Shown: positions 7,375 to 18,545, counted from the first letter of the stretch. The stretch: 36,515 nt of DNA from an uncultured Opitutia bacterium (GCA_903869665.1 CAIPZZ010000069.1:1-36515); one strand, 5' to 3'. Program-made: numbers and translations. The notes: generated by a model from the letters alone, not told the origin.

Positions 7375-7873
7375 ACCGGTTCGTCAGGGCCACGGCCCTC
7401 ACTACGGCTGCGTGCACCAACTTTTTGCGCGCCGTCTCATCCGGCGCGGCCATCATGTCTGCAAGGTAAGCGCGGATCGCAATCTCCGGTTCGCGCTGGA
7501 CATAAATTTTCTGAAGTTCGTGAGTAAAGCCAAATGCCGCGGGGCCAGGGCCGCACGAGTATGACCGGCTGATGACAGAAAAAGTGTCGTGATATTGAGC
7601 CCAGTCAGTCTCCCCCACTACGACCCCATGCTCACGGCTCCATACGCGTAACGGGCTGTCCACCGTCTCATGCGTATCGAAAACCCACAGCCAATGGTTC
7701 ACCCTCGTAGTCGAACCCGTTACAACGCTGTGATAAACTGTCACATCCTCATACGGCACAAACAACCCGGCTAAGACGACAAGGCCTATGAGCACCCAAT
7801 TTCGCACTGAGGGGCTGACGTATATCTTTGGCACAAGAAAATCGTGCCCCGACGATAGTGATTTTGTCAACAA
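7364..7873 (-). CDS. Hypothetical protein with one membrane segment
   Basis: Up to 169 residues from a TTG at 7873, or 156 from GTG 7834 (VPKIYVSPSVRNW). The start is uncertain. One hydrophobic helix (NWVLIGLVVLAGLFVPY) is followed by a predicted extracytoplasmic domain rich in aromatic residues (HWLWVFDTHETVDSPL) and a helical C-terminus. No family recognised. GC content is visibly lower than in the flanking genes, which suggests later acquisition. It is convergent with the M20 gene (11-bp overlap) and divergent from rlmN. Confidence 0.6.
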   Translation of the reverse strand: MLTKSLSSGHDFLVPKIYVSPSVRNWVLIGLVVLAGLFVPYEDVTVYHSVVTGSTTRVNHWLWVFDTHETVDSPLRVWSREHGVVVGETDWAQYHDTFSVISRSYSCGPGPAAFGFTHELQKIYVQREPEIAIRAYLADMMAAPDETARKKLVHAAVVRAVALTNRFSR

Positions 7874-7949
7874 GTCTGGTTGCCCGAACCACCCACTTCA
7901 GTCGCAGCTCGACCCCGTTCACAAGTGATGTCTTTTGTTGTGTCTGTCC

Positions 7950-9068
7950 ATGCCCGCCACACCCACCGACCTTTACTCCCTCACCCGCGAGGAGCTGCGC
8001 CTGCTGTTCGCGCGCTGGGGGCTCTCGCCGGTGCACGCGGCGCGGCTGTGGAACTACCTCTACCTAGAGCTGGCCGACTCGCTTGATACGATGCCAGAGC
8101 TGCCGGCGAAGGTCCGCGACCGGCTCGCAGCTGAGACGCGCCTCACTCCGCTGCCCATCGCGCTCGCCACCGACTCCGCCGACGGCTTTACGCGCAAATT
8201 TCTCCTCTCTCTCCCTGACGGCGAGCGCATCGAGACCGTGCTCATGCGGTTCACTGGTCGCGTGACCGCCTGCGTGTCGAGCCAGGTCGGCTGCGCGATG
8301 GGCTGCGTGTTTTGCGCCACCGGCCAGATGGGCTACACGCGCCACCTCACGCCCGGAGAGATCGTCGCGCAGGCCGTCCATGTCGCACGGCAGCTCCGCA
8401 CGGTAGGCCAGCTCGCTGAGCTGGCGTCCCGGACGCCCGCAATCACCGAGGCCGCCAGGTCAGCGACCCGGCCTACAACGCAACCTCGCCTCCGCAACGT
8501 GGTGCTCATGGGCATGGGCGAACCGTTGCACAATTACGACGCCGTGATGACGGCCGTGGACATCCTCCGCGACCCCAATGGCCTCGCGCTCGGCGCGGGG
8601 CGCATCACCCTCAGCACCGTGGGCGTCGTCCCCGGCATCCTGCGGCTTGCGGCGGAAAAACGCCCGCTGCACCTCGCAGTCTCGCTCCACGCCGCCACGC
8701 AGGCCGAGCGCGCCGCCCTCGTGCCCGCCGCCAAAAAATGGCCGCTCGACGAACTCATAGCCGCCTGCCGCACCTACAGCGAGCAGACGGGCCGACGCAT
8801 TTTCTACGAGTGGACCCTCATCGAGGGCAAAAACGACTCCCCCACCCACGCCCGCGCCATCGGCGAGCTGCTCCGGGGCCTGCCCGCCCAGGTCAACCTC
8901 ATCCCCCTCAACCCCACCGCCGGCTATGGCGGCGTGCCCACGCGCGGTGAGGCGGCAAAAATCTTTCAGCGCGTCCTTCGTGACGAGTTCGCCCTGCCCA
9001 GCACCGTCCGCCAGCGCCGCGGCATAGATATCGCCGCCGGCTGCGGGCAATTGGCGGTGGCGGGATAA
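7950..9068 (+). CDS. rlmN: 23S rRNA (adenine2503-C2)-methyltransferase RlmN
   Basis: Radical SAM methyltransferase that methylates C2 of A2503 in 23S rRNA and A37 in some tRNAs. It is 372 residues from ATG 7950 (MPATPTDLYSL); a TTG at 7935 is also possible. The radical SAM cluster motif CAMGCVFC gives Cys115, Cys119 and Cys122. NVVLMGMGEPLHNYDAV and LAVSLHA are family blocks, and the C-terminal catalytic Cys365 lies in GIDIAAGCGQL. Unusual: about 25 extra residues (about 151-179, VGQLAELASRTPAITEA onward) lie between the helix VHVARQLR and RLRNVVLMGMGEP. They are encoded by a 74-bp palindromic repeat, and the frame is intact. The enzyme is otherwise complete. Confidence 0.95.
   Translation: MPATPTDLYSLTREELRLLFARWGLSPVHAARLWNYLYLELADSLDTMPELPAKVRDRLAAETRLTPLPIALATDSADGFTRKFLLSLPDGERIETVLMRFTGRVTACVSSQVGCAMGCVFCATGQMGYTRHLTPGEIVAQAVHVARQLRTVGQLAELASRTPAITEAARSATRPTTQPRLRNVVLMGMGEPLHNYDAVMTAVDILRDPNGLALGAGRITLSTVGVVPGILRLAAEKRPLHLAVSLHAATQAERAALVPAAKKWPLDELIAACRTYSEQTGRRIFYEWTLIEGKNDSPTHARAIGELLRGLPAQVNLIPLNPTAGYGGVPTRGEAAKIFQRVLRDEFALPSTVRQRRGIDIAAGCGQLAVAG
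8403..8476. repeat. In-frame palindromic repeat inside rlmN
   Basis: The stretch begins GTAGGCCAGCTCGCTGAGCTG and ends CAGCGACCCGGCCTAC. The 24-nt terminal arms (GTAGGCC..TCGCTGA..TGGCG) are reverse complements with about four mismatches. It is read through in the rlmN frame and adds about 25 residues in a loop of the radical SAM barrel. It is unrelated in sequence to the GGTGGAGCG family. Confidence 0.75.
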
Positions 9069-9077
9069 CCCCGAAGC

Positions 9078-9134
9078 AGTGGCGCGCGTTGACCTCAACG
9101 CGCTTGAGGCGTCTTGGGGTCAAGCCGCTCCACC
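9078..9134. repeat. Palindromic repeat, GGTGGAGCG family, copy C (57 bp)
   Basis: It lies between convergent rlmN and the lytic transglycosylase and overlaps the latter's 3' end. It aligns over all 57 positions with copy D in the ABC-F gene (32192-32248). The right side GTCTTGGGGTCAAGCCGCTC is nearly identical to that copy. On the minus strand it encodes the transglycosylase ending KVERLDPKTPQAR and its TGA stop. Confidence 0.85.
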
Positions 9135-10168
9135 TTCGGCGCGGGCAGCGCGCCGGGGGAGACGCCCTCGCGGAGTTCGAGCGTGGCAAGGACCTTGGGG
9201 ACGTAGAGGCGCGTCTCGGCTGGCAGGTCGGAGGCGATGGCGGCAAACGTCGTCGCCCGCCGGGCCGTGAGCAAGCGGGACACGCGGCCCTCACCGGCGT
9301 TGTAGGCGGCCAGTGCCAGAGGCCACGAGCCGAACCGGCCATGCAAACGGCGCAGCAACCGCGCAGAAGCGCGGGCGTTTTTATCGGGATCGGTGCGCTC
9401 GTCGGGCAACGTTGTGTTGAGGCCGAACTCTCGCGCCGTGGCGGGCATCAGTTGAAATAGGCCCCGTGCGCCGGCCGGGCTGCGGGCGACGGGATTGAAG
9501 GCCGACTCCGTCTCCGCCAGCCACACGAGCGCGGGAGGCAGTCCCTCGGCGGTGAAGATGGCCTTGAGGCCGGGCAAGAGCGCGGCGGCGCGGGCGGGCA
9601 CAGGGCGCGCGCGCAGGCGTTCGACCCAGAGACCGTAGAGCGGCACCTCTTTGGCCGGATCAGCGGGCGGCGGGGGCTTCACGCTCGGGGGCGGCTGGGC
9701 GGCTAGCCGCTCGGTCTCCTTAGCGGCCTCGATGTTGTCTATGAGCGCGTCCAGCCAATCGGCGTAATCCTCGTAGCCGAGAAGCGCGCGCAGCTCGGCG
9801 GCGGCCGTGCGGGCCTCGGGCTCCAACGCAGCCAGCTCGGCCATCGAACCGCTGTCCATCGCCGTCTGCAGATGGGTGAAAAAACTGTCCCATTGCCCGC
9901 GAGTGGGAAATTCAAACCGCGCCTTGATCTCCGGCGGCGCATAAACGTCGAACAGCAGCTGGCCCGCCGCAAAGAGCGCGTCCGTATCGGCGGTGGACGT
10001 GGCGGGTGCCGCTAGCGAGGGGAGCAGCGGGGGAGGGCGAGAGCTCACGGGTGTCGCCGCGGTTTTGGGCACAGGGGGCGGTGGGGTCGGGGCGGGCGGC
10101 GCGGGCTTACACCCGGTAGCGACCAACAACAACGCCCACCAGATCAAGCGGGACAAGAATGGTCTCAT
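9095..10168 (-). CDS. Lipoprotein lytic transglycosylase (GH23, SLT domain)
   Basis: Membrane-anchored murein lytic transglycosylase, 357 residues, which cleaves peptidoglycan between MurNAc and GlcNAc. A lipobox (LLLVATGC) predicts lipidation at Cys20, followed by a long Pro-rich linker. A helical middle region (about 60-195) precedes the SLT domain: LVWLAETESAFNPVARS with catalytic Glu221, then GARGLFQLMPATA and ALAAYNAGEGRV. The last about 13 residues and the stop codon come from repeat copy C, so the original C-terminus was probably replaced. It is divergent from miaB and convergent with rlmN. Domain identity is certain; the exact Mlt/Slt subclass is not. Confidence 0.93.
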   Translation of the reverse strand: MRPFLSRLIWWALLLVATGCKPAPPAPTPPPPVPKTAATPVSSRPPPLLPSLAAPATSTADTDALFAAGQLLFDVYAPPEIKARFEFPTRGQWDSFFTHLQTAMDSGSMAELAALEPEARTAAAELRALLGYEDYADWLDALIDNIEAAKETERLAAQPPPSVKPPPPADPAKEVPLYGLWVERLRARPVPARAAALLPGLKAIFTAEGLPPALVWLAETESAFNPVARSPAGARGLFQLMPATAREFGLNTTLPDERTDPDKNARASARLLRRLHGRFGSWPLALAAYNAGEGRVSRLLTARRATTFAAIASDLPAETRLYVPKVLATLELREGVSPGALPAPKVERLDPKTPQAR

Positions 10169-10308
10169 GTTGAGTGTCAGACCGGCAGAATTCTCGTCGG
10201 TTCGCGAGCAAATGGTGCGGCCGCCTGGGCAGGCCGTGCGAAAGTTCGGCGTCCAATCCGCGTTTGACCGCTCCCCCGCGCGTCGCGCACGCTGGATGTT
10301 TCCGAAAC

Positions 10309-11700
10309 TTGAACCGCGTCCACATCAAAACCTACGGCTGCCAGATGAACGAGCGCGACAGCGAGGCTGTCGCGGCGATGCTCCGCGCACGCGGCTACCG
10401 CATCGTGCCGGATGAAGACAATTGCGACATCCTCCTGCTCAACACCTGCTCCGTGCGTGACGCCGCCGAACAAAAAGCCATCGGCAAGGCCGGCTACCTC
10501 GCGCAGCGCAAAAAAAAGCGGCCTGACTTCGTCCTCGGCATCCTCGGCTGCATGGCGCAGAATCGCGGCGCGTCGTTGCTCGACCAATTGCCCGACGTGG
10601 ATCTCATCGTGGGCACGCAGAAATTTCACCGCGTGCCCGACTACCTCGACAATCTTCGCGCCGCGCGCGACGCGGGCGTGCCGGTCGGCACGGGCATCGT
10701 GGACATCGCCGAGGAGGCCGGCTCGCAGAATACCATCCGCGACCATCTCACGACCGAGCTAGCCGAAGCGGCGGATGGCGCCGGCGAACCCGCGCCGCAG
10801 GTGAGCGCGTTTGTCTCCATCCAACAAGGCTGCGACATGCACTGCGCGTTTTGCATCGTGCCGAAAACACGCGGCGACGAGCGCTCGCGCCCGATGGAGG
10901 ACATTGTCGCTGAGTGCCGCGCGCTCGCGGAGCGTGGCGTGCGTGAAATCACGCTGCTCGGCCAGATCGTGACGAGCTACGGCCGGCGCGACTACGCGGC
11001 GGCAGACGGCAAGGGCGCGTTTGTGCAGCTCATCGAGCAGGTTCATGCCATCGAGGGCATCGAGCGCATCCGTTTCACTTCTCCGCACCCGCGCGGGTTT
11101 CGCGACGACCTCGTCGCCGCCTACGCGCGGCTGCCAAAGCTGTGTGAATACGTCCATCTGCCGATGCAGAGCGGCAGCAACCGCATCCTGCGCGCGATGA
11201 ACCGACCCTACACGCGCGAGCGCTACGCGGAAATCGTGGCGGCGTTGCGCGCCGCGCAGCCCAGGATGTATTTCTCGACGGATGTGATCGTCGGTTTTCC
11301 CGGCGAGACCGACGAAGATTTCGCGCAGACGCGCGAACTGTTCGCCGCGTGCGATTTCGACATGGCCTACGTGTTCAAATACTCCGTCCGCACCGGCACG
11401 CCCGCCGCGACGATGGAGGCGCAAGTGCCCGAGGACGTGAAAGAGGCACGCAACCAAGTCCTGCTCGACGTGCTCCGCGAAAACTCGCTCCGCCGCAGTT
11501 CGGCGCTCGTCGGCACCGTCGAGGAAGTGCTGGTTGAGGGCCGCGACCAGACGGGCGCGCGCTTCACCGGCCGCACACGAGGCAACCGTGTGTGCGTGTT
11601 CGATGCGGACCCACGCTTGGTCGGCTCGCTAGTGCCGCTAAAAATCGATCGGGTCTCGGTCAGCACGCTTTACGGCGAGTTGGTGCTGGCCGGGGGTTGA
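10309..11700 (+). CDS. miaB: tRNA-2-methylthio-N6-dimethylallyladenosine synthase MiaB
   Basis: Radical SAM methylthiotransferase that converts i6A37 to ms2i6A37 in tRNAs reading UNN codons; the i6A substrate comes from MiaA (24593-25501 here). The start is taken as TTG 10309 (read LNRVHIKTYGCQMNERDSE), because the family begins with this motif and no in-frame ATG is nearby; this gives 463 residues. The UPF0004 domain carries Cys11, Cys47 and Cys81 for the auxiliary cluster. The radical SAM cluster motif CDMHCAFC has Cys175, Cys179 and Cys182. A TRAM domain ends the protein (SALVGTVEEVLVEG to GELVLAGG). It stops 5 bp before the left inverted repeat of the four-helix-bundle element. Confidence 0.95.
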   Translation: MNRVHIKTYGCQMNERDSEAVAAMLRARGYRIVPDEDNCDILLLNTCSVRDAAEQKAIGKAGYLAQRKKKRPDFVLGILGCMAQNRGASLLDQLPDVDLIVGTQKFHRVPDYLDNLRAARDAGVPVGTGIVDIAEEAGSQNTIRDHLTTELAEAADGAGEPAPQVSAFVSIQQGCDMHCAFCIVPKTRGDERSRPMEDIVAECRALAERGVREITLLGQIVTSYGRRDYAAADGKGAFVQLIEQVHAIEGIERIRFTSPHPRGFRDDLVAAYARLPKLCEYVHLPMQSGSNRILRAMNRPYTRERYAEIVAALRAAQPRMYFSTDVIVGFPGETDEDFAQTRELFAACDFDMAYVFKYSVRTGTPAATMEAQVPEDVKEARNQVLLDVLRENSLRRSSALVGTVEEVLVEGRDQTGARFTGRTRGNRVCVFDADPRLVGSLVPLKIDRVSVSTLYGELVLAGG

Positions 11701-11705
11701 TCCCT

Positions 11706-12210
11706 AATCGTTCTCGTTCTCTTACTCCTGCTCGTTCTCGCCCGGTTTCTTATTTCCCCATGCCCACCCCAAAATTCGATCACGAAAAACTCCGCGCATA
11801 CCAAGAAGCCCTCCGTTTTGCCGCGTGGGCCGGTCCGATCATCGAGAACCTTCCGGCCAAACTCGCCGCCCGCGACCAGCTCGACCGCGCCTCGACGAGC
11901 ACGGTGCTGAATATCGCAGAGGGCAACGGCAAGCGCTCCCATCCCGACCGCTGCCGCTATCTCGACATCGCGCGCGGCTCGGCGGTGGAATGTGCGGCTT
12001 GCCTCGATGTGCTCGTCGTGCGCCTGAAGCTTGATGCGGCTACCGCCGACCAAGGGAACGCCATCTTGCTCGCGGTGGTCTCGCTCGTGTCCGGGCTGAT
12101 TGCGCGATTTGCGCCGGAGAACGTCGCCGGAGCGTTGCAGGAGGAGGCCGGACCCTACGAAAGCGGGGCTGGTGTTGAGAATGAGAACGAGTAAGAGAAC
12201 GAGAACGATT
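11706..12210. mobile_element. Free-standing IVP (four-helix-bundle) unit bounded by inverted repeats
   Basis: Left arm 11706-11727 (AATCGTTCTCGTTCTCTTAC, then TC) is a perfect 22-nt reverse complement of 12189-12210. The pairing extends to 34 nt (11706-11739 with 12177-12210) with three mismatches, one of them a G-U in RNA. The arms enclose one gene of the 23S rRNA intervening-sequence protein family. Its last codons (NENE) and stop lie in the right arm. The unit fits tightly: it starts 5 bp after the miaB stop and ends 3 bp before the next ATG. Transcribed RNA would form a long stem with the gene in the loop, as in true 23S intervening sequences. Calling it mobile is an inference. Confidence 0.6.
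11760..12194 (+). CDS. Four-helix bundle protein, 23S rRNA intervening-sequence family
   Basis: A 144-residue all-helical protein of the S23/IVP family (relatives: proteins encoded in 23S rRNA intervening sequences, and the Avd accessory protein of diversity-generating retroelements). Recognised by KFDHEKLRAYQEALRFAAW, DQLDRASTSTVLNIAEGNGK and the RCRYLDIARGSAVECAACLD block. Members form pentameric barrels with basic surfaces thought to bind nucleic acid; the physiological role is unsettled. ATG 11760 follows the pyrimidine-rich left repeat with no Shine-Dalgarno visible. Here no rRNA gene surrounds it. The C-terminal VENENE and stop are repeat-encoded. The following membrane-protein gene starts 19 bp after its stop. 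Confidence 0.9.
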   Translation: MPTPKFDHEKLRAYQEALRFAAWAGPIIENLPAKLAARDQLDRASTSTVLNIAEGNGKRSHPDRCRYLDIARGSAVECAACLDVLVVRLKLDAATADQGNAILLAVVSLVSGLIARFAPENVAGALQEEAGPYESGAGVENENE

Positions 12211-12213
12211 CCC

Positions 12214-12756
12214 ATGTTGTCCCTTTCCACCGCCACCCTCCTGCCCGGCCTGCTACTTTTTGCGCTTGGCGCATTGCTGCTCATCGGCGGCGACTCCGCC
12301 GGTTCGCTGCTCAAGGCCCTCCCGCGCTCGGTCGGGGCGGCCGTGGTTTGTTTCGGCGGGGCGGCGGTGTGGTTTCTCTACAACGTGCTGCATCTCTCGC
12401 AGGCCGATTTTGGTGACCAGAAAAAGCCGCTGTTCGTGGGCTTCGCGGTGGTGGCGGCGCTGTCGTTCCGCTACGCTCCGGACTTTCTCGCCGTGCGCGG
12501 GCTGGCGGCACTCACACTGCTCGGCGGCTGGCCGCTGCTCATGGCGGCTTACATGCAATACGACAAACCGCAGCGGCTGTTTATGGTCACAGCCGTCTAT
12601 CTCGCCGTCGCGCTCGCCATCTGGCTCGGGGCGCAGCCTTGGCGGCTACGCGATTGGCTCGCTTGGCTGTTCGCGCAACCCGCGCGCGCGCGGATAGTCG
12701 GCGGGCTGCTCGGAGGCTACGGACTTCTGCTCGTCGTTGTGGCGTTCACTTACTGA
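12214..12756 (+). CDS. Multi-spanning membrane protein of unknown function
   Basis: 180 residues with about five or six hydrophobic segments: LLPGLLLFALGALLLIGG, SVGAAVVCFGGAAVWFLYNVL, LFVGFAVVAALSF, GLAALTLLGGWPLLMAAYM, LFMVTAVYLAVALAIWLGA and IVGGLLGGYGLLLVVVAF. ATG 12214 begins 3 bp after the right inverted repeat of the IVP unit, so its ribosome-binding region lies in that repeat (purine-rich GAGAACGAGAACGA). It ends 12 bp before gmk and is probably co-transcribed with it. I do not recognise a family. Confidence 0.8.
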   Translation: MLSLSTATLLPGLLLFALGALLLIGGDSAGSLLKALPRSVGAAVVCFGGAAVWFLYNVLHLSQADFGDQKKPLFVGFAVVAALSFRYAPDFLAVRGLAALTLLGGWPLLMAAYMQYDKPQRLFMVTAVYLAVALAIWLGAQPWRLRDWLAWLFAQPARARIVGGLLGGYGLLLVVVAFTY

Positions 12757-12768
12757 AAAATTTCCGCG

Positions 12769-13419
12769 ATGCCCGCCGCCACGCCTGCCCTGAGCCAGCC
12801 GAATGGTCCCGCGCCTATTCTACTCGTCCTCGCCGGCCCCGCCGGTTCGGGCAAGACCACGCTGTGCGAACGCCTCGTCGCTACTCAGCCCGGCATCGCG
12901 CGTGTCATCACCGCCACCACGCGCCCGCCCCGCCCGGGCGAGGTGGACGGCAAGGACTACCATTTTCTCACGCCGGAGCAGTTCGACGCCAAGGTCGCCG
13001 CCAGCGAATTCCTCGAATGGGCGTGGGTCCATCAGAAGCACCGCTACGGCACGCTGCGCGCCGCCGTGCTCGGGCCGCTCGCCGCCAGCCGCAGCCTCGT
13101 CATCAACGTGGACGTGCAGGGCGTGGACCACTTCCGCCGGGCCGCCGCCGCCGAGCCCGCGCTCGCCCGCGCGTTGGTGACGGTCTTTGTTACCGTGCCC
13201 GAGACCGAGCTGCGCCGCCGCCTCGCCGCGCGCGGCGACAGCCCCGCTGAGATCGAACGCCGCATGACGACCGCCGCCCGCGAGCTGCCCGAGGCCGAGA
13301 AATTCGACCACCGCATCGCCAGCCGCGGCCGTGAGGAGGACTTCGCCGCACTGCTGGAGATCTGGCACCGACCGCGCAACCACTCCGGCGACCGCTCACC
13401 GCGCCGGCACCTTTGCTAA
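12769..13419 (+). CDS. gmk: Guanylate kinase
   Basis: Phosphorylates GMP to GDP with ATP; 216 residues. The P-loop is GPAGSGKTT (about 23-31). GMP-binding blocks are TATTRPPRPGEVDGKDYHFL and EFLEWAWVHQKHRYGTLRAAV, followed by the lid-region RRRLAARGDSPAEIERRM. The N-terminal ATPALSQPNGP is coded by a copy of a short dispersed motif (12786-12810, TGCCCTGAGCC then AGCCGAATGG). The C-terminal tail after EIWHRPRN overlaps the convergent VWA gene by 24 bp and may be extended. Bacterial gmk often neighbours rpoZ; that is not the case here. Confidence 0.93.
   Translation: MPAATPALSQPNGPAPILLVLAGPAGSGKTTLCERLVATQPGIARVITATTRPPRPGEVDGKDYHFLTPEQFDAKVAASEFLEWAWVHQKHRYGTLRAAVLGPLAASRSLVINVDVQGVDHFRRAAAAEPALARALVTVFVTVPETELRRRLAARGDSPAEIERRMTTAARELPEAEKFDHRIASRGREEDFAALLEIWHRPRNHSGDRSPRRHLC
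12786..12810. repeat. Short TGCCCTGAGCC motif in gmk 5' end
   Basis: TGCCCTGAGCCAGCCGAATG shares its first 11 bases exactly with 30273-30283 in the epimerase gene, and the rest loosely. It encodes part of the non-conserved N-terminus of Gmk. Confidence 0.4.
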
Positions 13420-15090
13420 GTTCTCCGGCCAGCGGCGGGCGGCGACGTCGGCGACGAAGAGCAGCAGCGCGGCCAGCACCAGCCACGGCCAGAGTTCGCG
13501 CTGGAGCTCGGCGCGGCGCGGCTCGCCGGCGAGGATGTCGCCGGGCGCGGGGTTGAACTTGCCGCCGGTCGCCGCCGCCAACGCACGCAGCGCGGCTTCG
13601 TCGGGCGGGCGCAGCGAGAATTCCTCGGGGTAGCCCACGGTCGCGCTGACGTATTGCTGCTCGACGGGTTTGTCGCCGCGCTTCAGCAAAATCTGCGCGT
13701 GGTAGGCGCCTTTCGCGGGCGCGGGCCAGAACGCCTCCAACCGCCCCGGCGCGGCGAGCTCCAGCGTCTGGCGGCGCTGCGCGCCGTCGGGACCGACGAC
13801 CGTCACCTCGCCGTCGAGATCGGAGAGAAACGCGCCGTTGTCGGCCACCGTGTCGAGTTGCAGGCGGAAGCCGCCGTTCTCCTCCGTCACGGTCGCGGGG
13901 AAGCTCTTCAGCGCAGCGGGCCGGCGGAGCTTGCGCGCAAGCTGTGCCCAAAATTTCCCAAAGCCCTCCCAGCGCAGCCACTCGCTAGCCCAATGGTTGC
14001 GTGCGTCCGATGTGAACGCCGCCGTCTGCCCCAGCCCGTAGCGCCACGTCGCCAGCAGCGGCTGGCCGCGCTCGGACACGAGCCACAGCTCGGCGGTCGG
14101 CTTGGTGCGGACGATCACCTGGCCGGTGAGATCTGGGGCGGTGGCGAACGGCACCCCGGCGAGAAAATCGCCCGAGCGCACGACCTTCGCCTGGAACGGT
14201 GTCTCCTGCAGGGTGGACTTCGAGGCCATCATCGTCTCGCGCGCAAAAATCTGCGGCACGCTCTGCGGGCTGTCGGTGAAATAGTAGCGCCCGTGGCCCC
14301 AGCCCGCGATCTGCTGGAGCAGGTTCTCGTCGGCCCCGTTGCCCACGCCGACGGCGCTGACCGTGACCTGCGAGCTGGCGAGCTTGGCGACGACCTCCTG
14401 AATGGACTCGGTCGGCGAGCGGCCGTCGGTGAGGAGGACGACATGCTTGATCTTGGCCGGGGAGAAACGCATCGCCTCCTCGGCCAGCGCGAGGCCGGCG
14501 GCGATGTTGGTGCCGCCGCCGGGCGAGAGCGTGGCGATCCTGCCGATGACGCCGGCCTTGTCGGCCGCGCTCGCCATCTCGGCGACCCAGAAACCCGCAC
14601 CGTCGAACGCCGCCACGCCGACGTAATCCTGCGGTGAGAGCAGCTCGACCGCGCTCTTCGCGGCCTGTTTGGCGAGCTCAATGCGGTTGTCGGCCTGCAT
14701 GCTGCCACTACGGTCAATCACGATCATGAGACCGAGCGAGGGCGTCTCCTTGTCCTTCTGAAAGTCGCAGCGCACGGGGAGGATGTCCTCGATGGGCGTG
14801 CGGTAGTAGCCGCCGAGGCCGAAGGATTTGTCGCCGCCAAGCATCACGAGCCCGCCGCCGAAGTCTTTCACGTAGCTGGCGAGCAGGCGCATCTGCGCCT
14901 GCGTGAGGTCGGTGGCGGGCACGTTGTCGAGCAGCACGAGGTCGTAGCCCTGGAGGTCGTAGCGGAGCGCGACCTCCGCGCTCACCGGTTCATCCGCACC
15001 GCGCAGCACCACGCTCGCGAGCAGCAGCGCGGCAAGGGCGGCCAAGGCGCGCACGGTGTCGGCGCGCCGGGTAGTTGGGCAAGGGGTCAT
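13396..15090 (-). CDS. VWA-domain protein with GATase-like N-terminal region
   Basis: 564 residues from ATG 15090, which gives a signal peptide (ALAALAALLLASVVLRGA); longer open frame upstream has no coding look. A short GATase1-like block (YDLVLLDNVPATDLTQAQM ... FGGGLVMLGGDKSFGLGGYY) precedes a von Willebrand A domain with MIDAS residues in VIDRSGSM (Asp126, Ser128, Ser130), GGGTN and LTDG. A C-terminal helix (WPWLVLAALLLFVADVAA) anchors it. Related proteins in other bacteria usually carry a longer N-terminal part with BatA-type membrane helices, absent here, so this may be a shortened derivative. Probable role in envelope or protein-complex assembly; the ligand is unknown. It is convergent with gmk and divergent from carB. 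Confidence 0.85.
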   Translation of the reverse strand: MTPCPTTRRADTVRALAALAALLLASVVLRGADEPVSAEVALRYDLQGYDLVLLDNVPATDLTQAQMRLLASYVKDFGGGLVMLGGDKSFGLGGYYRTPIEDILPVRCDFQKDKETPSLGLMIVIDRSGSMQADNRIELAKQAAKSAVELLSPQDYVGVAAFDGAGFWVAEMASAADKAGVIGRIATLSPGGGTNIAAGLALAEEAMRFSPAKIKHVVLLTDGRSPTESIQEVVAKLASSQVTVSAVGVGNGADENLLQQIAGWGHGRYYFTDSPQSVPQIFARETMMASKSTLQETPFQAKVVRSGDFLAGVPFATAPDLTGQVIVRTKPTAELWLVSERGQPLLATWRYGLGQTAAFTSDARNHWASEWLRWEGFGKFWAQLARKLRRPAALKSFPATVTEENGGFRLQLDTVADNGAFLSDLDGEVTVVGPDGAQRRQTLELAAPGRLEAFWPAPAKGAYHAQILLKRGDKPVEQQYVSATVGYPEEFSLRPPDEAALRALAAATGGKFNPAPGDILAGEPRRAELQRELWPWLVLAALLLFVADVAARRWPENLAKVPAR

Positions 15091-15174
15091 GAACGCCGGG
15101 GTTGGAGGAGAAAGGCCGGGATTGTCCGCCGGGACAAGCGAGATTTGCCCAAGGTGGAGTTTGTGTGATTTTCG

Positions 15175-15189
15175 CCGGAAATGTTCCGG
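15175..15189. promoter_or_regulatory. Dyad CCGGAAATGTTCCGG between divergent VWA gene and carB
   Basis: A perfect 6-bp inverted repeat with a 3-bp centre, in the 196-bp divergent spacer. It is about 85 bp from the VWA start and 98 bp from the carB start. A possible operator; no known regulator motif is claimed. Nothing else is seen in the spacer. Confidence 0.25.
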
Positions 15190-15286
15190 AAATTTAACCG
15201 CACCGCCATCGGGACGGGCGGATTGATTTCCCCTTTCCGCTTGCGGCGGGTTGGTGCGGCCGCAACCCTCGTTGAAATCCACGTCC

Positions 15287-18526
<3,240 letters not shown>

Positions 18527-18545
18527 GGGGGTGGTGATTTCTTGT

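Noticed and set aside
11706-12210. Insertion sequence or retroelement
   Set aside because: No transposase, integrase or reverse transcriptase; the single gene is of the IVP four-helix-bundle family, so it is reported as an IVP unit instead. A diversity-generating retroelement is not supported, since no RT or template/variable repeats are seen.
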